A DNA stretch of 64,000 nucleotides from Pontiella desulfatans. Lineage in GTDB: Bacteria; Verrucomicrobiota; Kiritimatiellia; Kiritimatiellales; Pontiellaceae. Below the pieces are notes generated by a model that saw only the letters and a program-made list of their open reading frames with translations, was not told the origin of the DNA and made no database searches. Positions within the stretch are counted from its first letter, which is position 1, and each line of letters starts with the position of its first letter. A program made the position numbers and the translations under genes. The DNA is taken from assembly GCF_900890425.1 (NCBI RefSeq), contig NZ_CAAHFG010000002.1, positions 558,001-622,000 on the forward strand, in the 5' to 3' direction. This document shows positions 61,582-64,000 of this stretch, piece after piece.

Positions 61582-64000
61582 ATGAATTTAACGAAGATAC
61601 AAATTTGGAAAGATCCGTCTCAATCCGTTGAGCAGCGCGCGGTGGATCTGGTTTCACGGCTGTCGCTGGATGAAAAACCCGGGATGCTGATGATGCAAAG
61701 TCCGGCGATTGATCGGCTGGGTATTCCGGCCTACGATTGGTGGGGTGAGGCGTTGCATGGGGTGGCGCGCAATGGGATCGCAACGGTTTTTCCACAGGCC
61801 ATCGGGATGGCGGCTACCTGGAATCCGATTTTGATCGAGCGGATTGCCGACACCATTTCCACGGAAGCGCGAGCAAAGCACCATCAGGCTGCGCGCGAAA
61901 ACGGCGGCGCAACGGAGCGGTATCAGGGGCTCACTCTCTGGTCGCCCAATGTCAACTTGTTTCGTGATCCGCGCTGGGGCAGGGGGCAGGAGTGCTACGG
62001 CGAGGATGTCTGTTTGACCTCCCGGCTGGGTACTGCCTTTGTCCGGGGCATTCAGGGCAACGACGACCGGTATCTTAAGGCTGTGGCGACGCCGAAGCAT
62101 TTTGCCGTGCACAGCGGTCCCGAGGGCGGCCGGTTCAGCTTCGATTCCGTGGTCTCTGATCGCGACATGTGGGAAGAGGAACTCAGCGTGTTTGAGTTTG
62201 TTGTCCGGGATAGTAACCCTGCCGGAATGATGACGGCGTATAATGCGATTAACGGCACCGCCTGCTGTGCAAACCGCTGGCTGATGACCGATCTGCTTCG
62301 CGACGAGTGGGGGTTTGACGGGGCCATTGTCGGCGATGTCGACAATGTGGCCAACCTGGCCGACCATATGAAGGTGGCTGCCGACCATGCCGAGGGCAGT
62401 GCCCTGGCGATTCTCGCGGGGCAGGATCTGTGCAGCGGCTGGGCGTTTGAGCATCTTGGAGAAGCGGTGGAGCAGGGACTGATCAGCGAGAATGATCTGG
62501 ACGAGGCCCTGGTTCGTAACCTGTCGGTGCGCTTCCGGCTCGGGCAGTTTGATCCGCCGGAAACGGTTGCCTATAGTTCGATTCCTGCCTCCGAGGTGGC
62601 CACGCCGGCAAATGACCAACTGGCGCTCGAAGCCGCGCGGCAGTCGACTGTACTGATGAAAAACGACGGGGTGCTTCCGCTGGATCCCTCAACGCTTAAT
62701 AAGGTGGTGGTGCTGGGGCCGACGGCGGACAGTCGGGCCGCTTTGCTGGGCAACTATTTTGGCGTTCCGGATCAGCCGGTGAATCTGCTGGAGGGACTGA
62801 GGAAAAAGTTTGAACCTGCGGGTGTCGAGGTGTGCCATTACCGAGCCGTTCCGCTCGTTAAGGGGCTGGAAAAAAGCGGGCAGTCATTTGAGTCCGCCTC
62901 GTGTGTTTTTGCTGATGAGGAGGGTGTGCAACCAGGATTGGTTGCTGAAGTTTTTGACAATCCGGATTTTGACGGGGAACCCGCCCAAACGCAATGCGGG
63001 TTGGAACTTTTCTGGAATATCTACCAGCCGATACCACCGATTCCGGCTGATGATGCATCGATCCGTTGGAAGGGTTGCATCACTCCCATCGCCTCCGGGG
63101 AATACACCTTTTCCATCGAACGTATCGGAGGTTTCCGCCTGACCGTGGGCGATGAGGTGTTGCTGGACGAACTGTATGTCAATGATGCCGGCGAGCGGCG
63201 GGCACGGACTGTTTCGACGGAACTGGTCGCCGGCCAGACGGTTCCGGTTTTGATTGAATACCGCCAGACCTGCGGGGAAGGGCTGGTCTCCATGTGGTGG
63301 CAGACGCCGCTCGACCCGGAAGACTCCCTGCCGGCGGCGCTGGATTCGGCGAAAGATGCCGACCACATTATACTTTGTCTTGGACTGACCCCCGAGGTGG
63401 AAGGCGAGGAAATGCCGGTTAATTTTGAGGGCTTTGCGGCGGGAGACCGTACCACCATTCAGCTGCCGGCTTCGCAGCGCGAACTGCTCGATGAAGTTTC
63501 CAAACTTGGGAAACCGTTTACCGTGGTGCTGACGACCGGCAGTGCGGTCGCCTTTGATACGGACAGTCCCGATGCGATTCTCTGCGCCTGGTATTATGGC
63601 CAGCGCGGCGGCGATGCGGTGGCCGAAATCCTGACGGGCAAGGTCAATCCCTCCGGTCGCCTGCCGGTCACCTTCTATCGTTCGGATGATGATCTGCCTT
63701 CGTTCGAGGACTATTCCATGGATGGCCGTACCTATAAATATTTCCAGGGCGATCCACTGTTCGCGTTCGGCCATGGGCTGAGTTATACGAACTTTGAATA
63801 CGGTGAGCCGCATCTTCTGACGGATAAACCGGTCGCCGGGGACGAGGTTATCCTGGTTGTTCCTGTAACCAATGCCGGTTCCCGCGATGGGGCCGAAGTG
63901 GTGCAGGTATATGCCGGCAATCCGCAGGCCGATTCAGGGCGGCCGCTCCGCCAATTGATCGGATTTTCACGGCAGGTAATTCCCGCCGGAAAAACGGTCG
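61582..64000 (+). CDS. GH3 beta-glycosidase with PA14 insertion (3' end outside window)
   Basis: Open from ATG 61582 to the window end (more than 806 codons). The GH3 N-terminal barrel has GIPAYDWWGEALHGVARNG, LWSPNVNLFRDPRWGRGQEC, the substrate-binding KHFAVHSGP, and the nucleophile Asp in AIVGDVDNVANL. The GH3 C-terminal sandwich has ARQSTVLMKNDGVLPL, then a PA14 domain inserted at about 440-575 (GLVAEVFDNPDFDGEPAQTQ ... GLVSMWWQTP), then LGLTPEVEGEEMPVNFEGFAAGDR with the acid/base Glu region, FAFGHGLSYTNF, and the start of the FnIII-like domain. No signal peptide, so probably cytoplasmic. Specificity (glucosidase, xylosidase) is not readable. Confidence 0.93.
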   Translation, partial: MNLTKIQIWKDPSQSVEQRAVDLVSRLSLDEKPGMLMMQSPAIDRLGIPAYDWWGEALHGVARNGIATVFPQAIGMAATWNPILIERIADTISTEARAKHHQAARENGGATERYQGLTLWSPNVNLFRDPRWGRGQECYGEDVCLTSRLGTAFVRGIQGNDDRYLKAVATPKHFAVHSGPEGGRFSFDSVVSDRDMWEEELSVFEFVVRDSNPAGMMTAYNAINGTACCANRWLMTDLLRDEWGFDGAIVGDVDNVANLADHMKVAADHAEGSALAILAGQDLCSGWAFEHLGEAVEQGLISENDLDEALVRNLSVRFRLGQFDPPETVAYSSIPASEVATPANDQLALEAARQSTVLMKNDGVLPLDPSTLNKVVVLGPTADSRAALLGNYFGVPDQPVNLLEGLRKKFEPAGVEVCHYRAVPLVKGLEKSGQSFESASCVFADEEGVQPGLVAEVFDNPDFDGEPAQTQCGLELFWNIYQPIPPIPADDASIRWKGCITPIASGEYTFSIERIGGFRLTVGDEVLLDELYVNDAGERRARTVSTELVAGQTVPVLIEYRQTCGEGLVSMWWQTPLDPEDSLPAALDSAKDADHIILCLGLTPEVEGEEMPVNFEGFAAGDRTTIQLPASQRELLDEVSKLGKPFTVVLTTGSAVAFDTDSPDAILCAWYYGQRGGDAVAEILTGKVNPSGRLPVTFYRSDDDLPSFEDYSMDGRTYKYFQGDPLFAFGHGLSYTNFEYGEPHLLTDKPVAGDEVILVVPVTNAGSRDGAEVVQVYAGNPQADSGRPLRQLIGFSRQVIPAGKTV

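Overview
The window reads as chromosomal DNA from a marine, polysaccharide-degrading bacterium of the PVC superphylum, most likely Kiritimatiellota (Pontiella-like). This is inferred from very large modular secreted glycoside hydrolases with FnIII, PKD/Ig and LamG-like modules, formylglycine sulfatases, a PEP-CTERM protein, a Tat-exported enolase-superfamily enzyme and LacI/AraC regulators, with no SusC/SusD pair. No ribosomal marker is present, so the taxonomy is inference.

Region 1 (1-32.3 kb) is a polysaccharide-degradation locus. It holds the end of a PQQ-propeller protein, an exported enolase-superfamily enzyme, a tandem family of giant secreted proteins (3904-9063, 9246-13220, 13360-15555, 20193-20927, 21008-25144, 25201-27912) that share shuffled modules, a LacI regulator, a GH2 enzyme, two sulfatases and a GH94-type phosphorylase. 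A 14-bp sequence close to CGCATGCGCTTGCA occurs upstream of nearly every transcription unit and in the lacI/GH2 divergent promoter. This suggests one LacI-controlled regulon in which secreted hydrolases and sulfatases open the polymer and cytoplasmic enzymes finish it.

Region 2 (32.3-38.4 kb) is a five-gene minus-strand sugar operon (epimerase, Gfo/Idh/MocA oxidoreductase, DeoC aldolase, YdcF-like, phosphomannomutase) with a divergent cupin-AraC regulator. Region 3 (38.4-42.9 kb) is an IS graveyard: IS1634-type and IS1182-type fragments, one intact IS1634-family transposase, and broken host genes including a UvrD-type helicase tail.

Region 4 (42.9-57.1 kb) is an accessory, plasmid/ICE-like island. 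A 1.5-kb repeat- and hairpin-rich stretch is followed by a cluster of an HEXXH-vWA protein, a zinc-ribbon protein, a MoxR AAA+ ATPase and a SAP-motif protein. Small mobile-element-type genes follow, several preceded by a hairpin just before the Shine-Dalgarno. The antirestriction-like gene ardC is split by a 3,455-bp RIT element (three translationally coupled tyrosine recombinases, 27-bp terminal inverted repeats). Removing 52544-55998 restores a 291-codon ardC exactly in frame.

Region 5 (57.1-61.1 kb) has a 47-aa ORF, a caspase-like/FGE-sulfatase fusion protein and a convergent 549-aa protein with a gamma-glutamylcyclotransferase-like C-terminus, then tRNA-Met(CAT) and a terminator. Region 6 (61.58 kb to the end) is the start of a GH3/PA14 beta-glycosidase that runs off the window.
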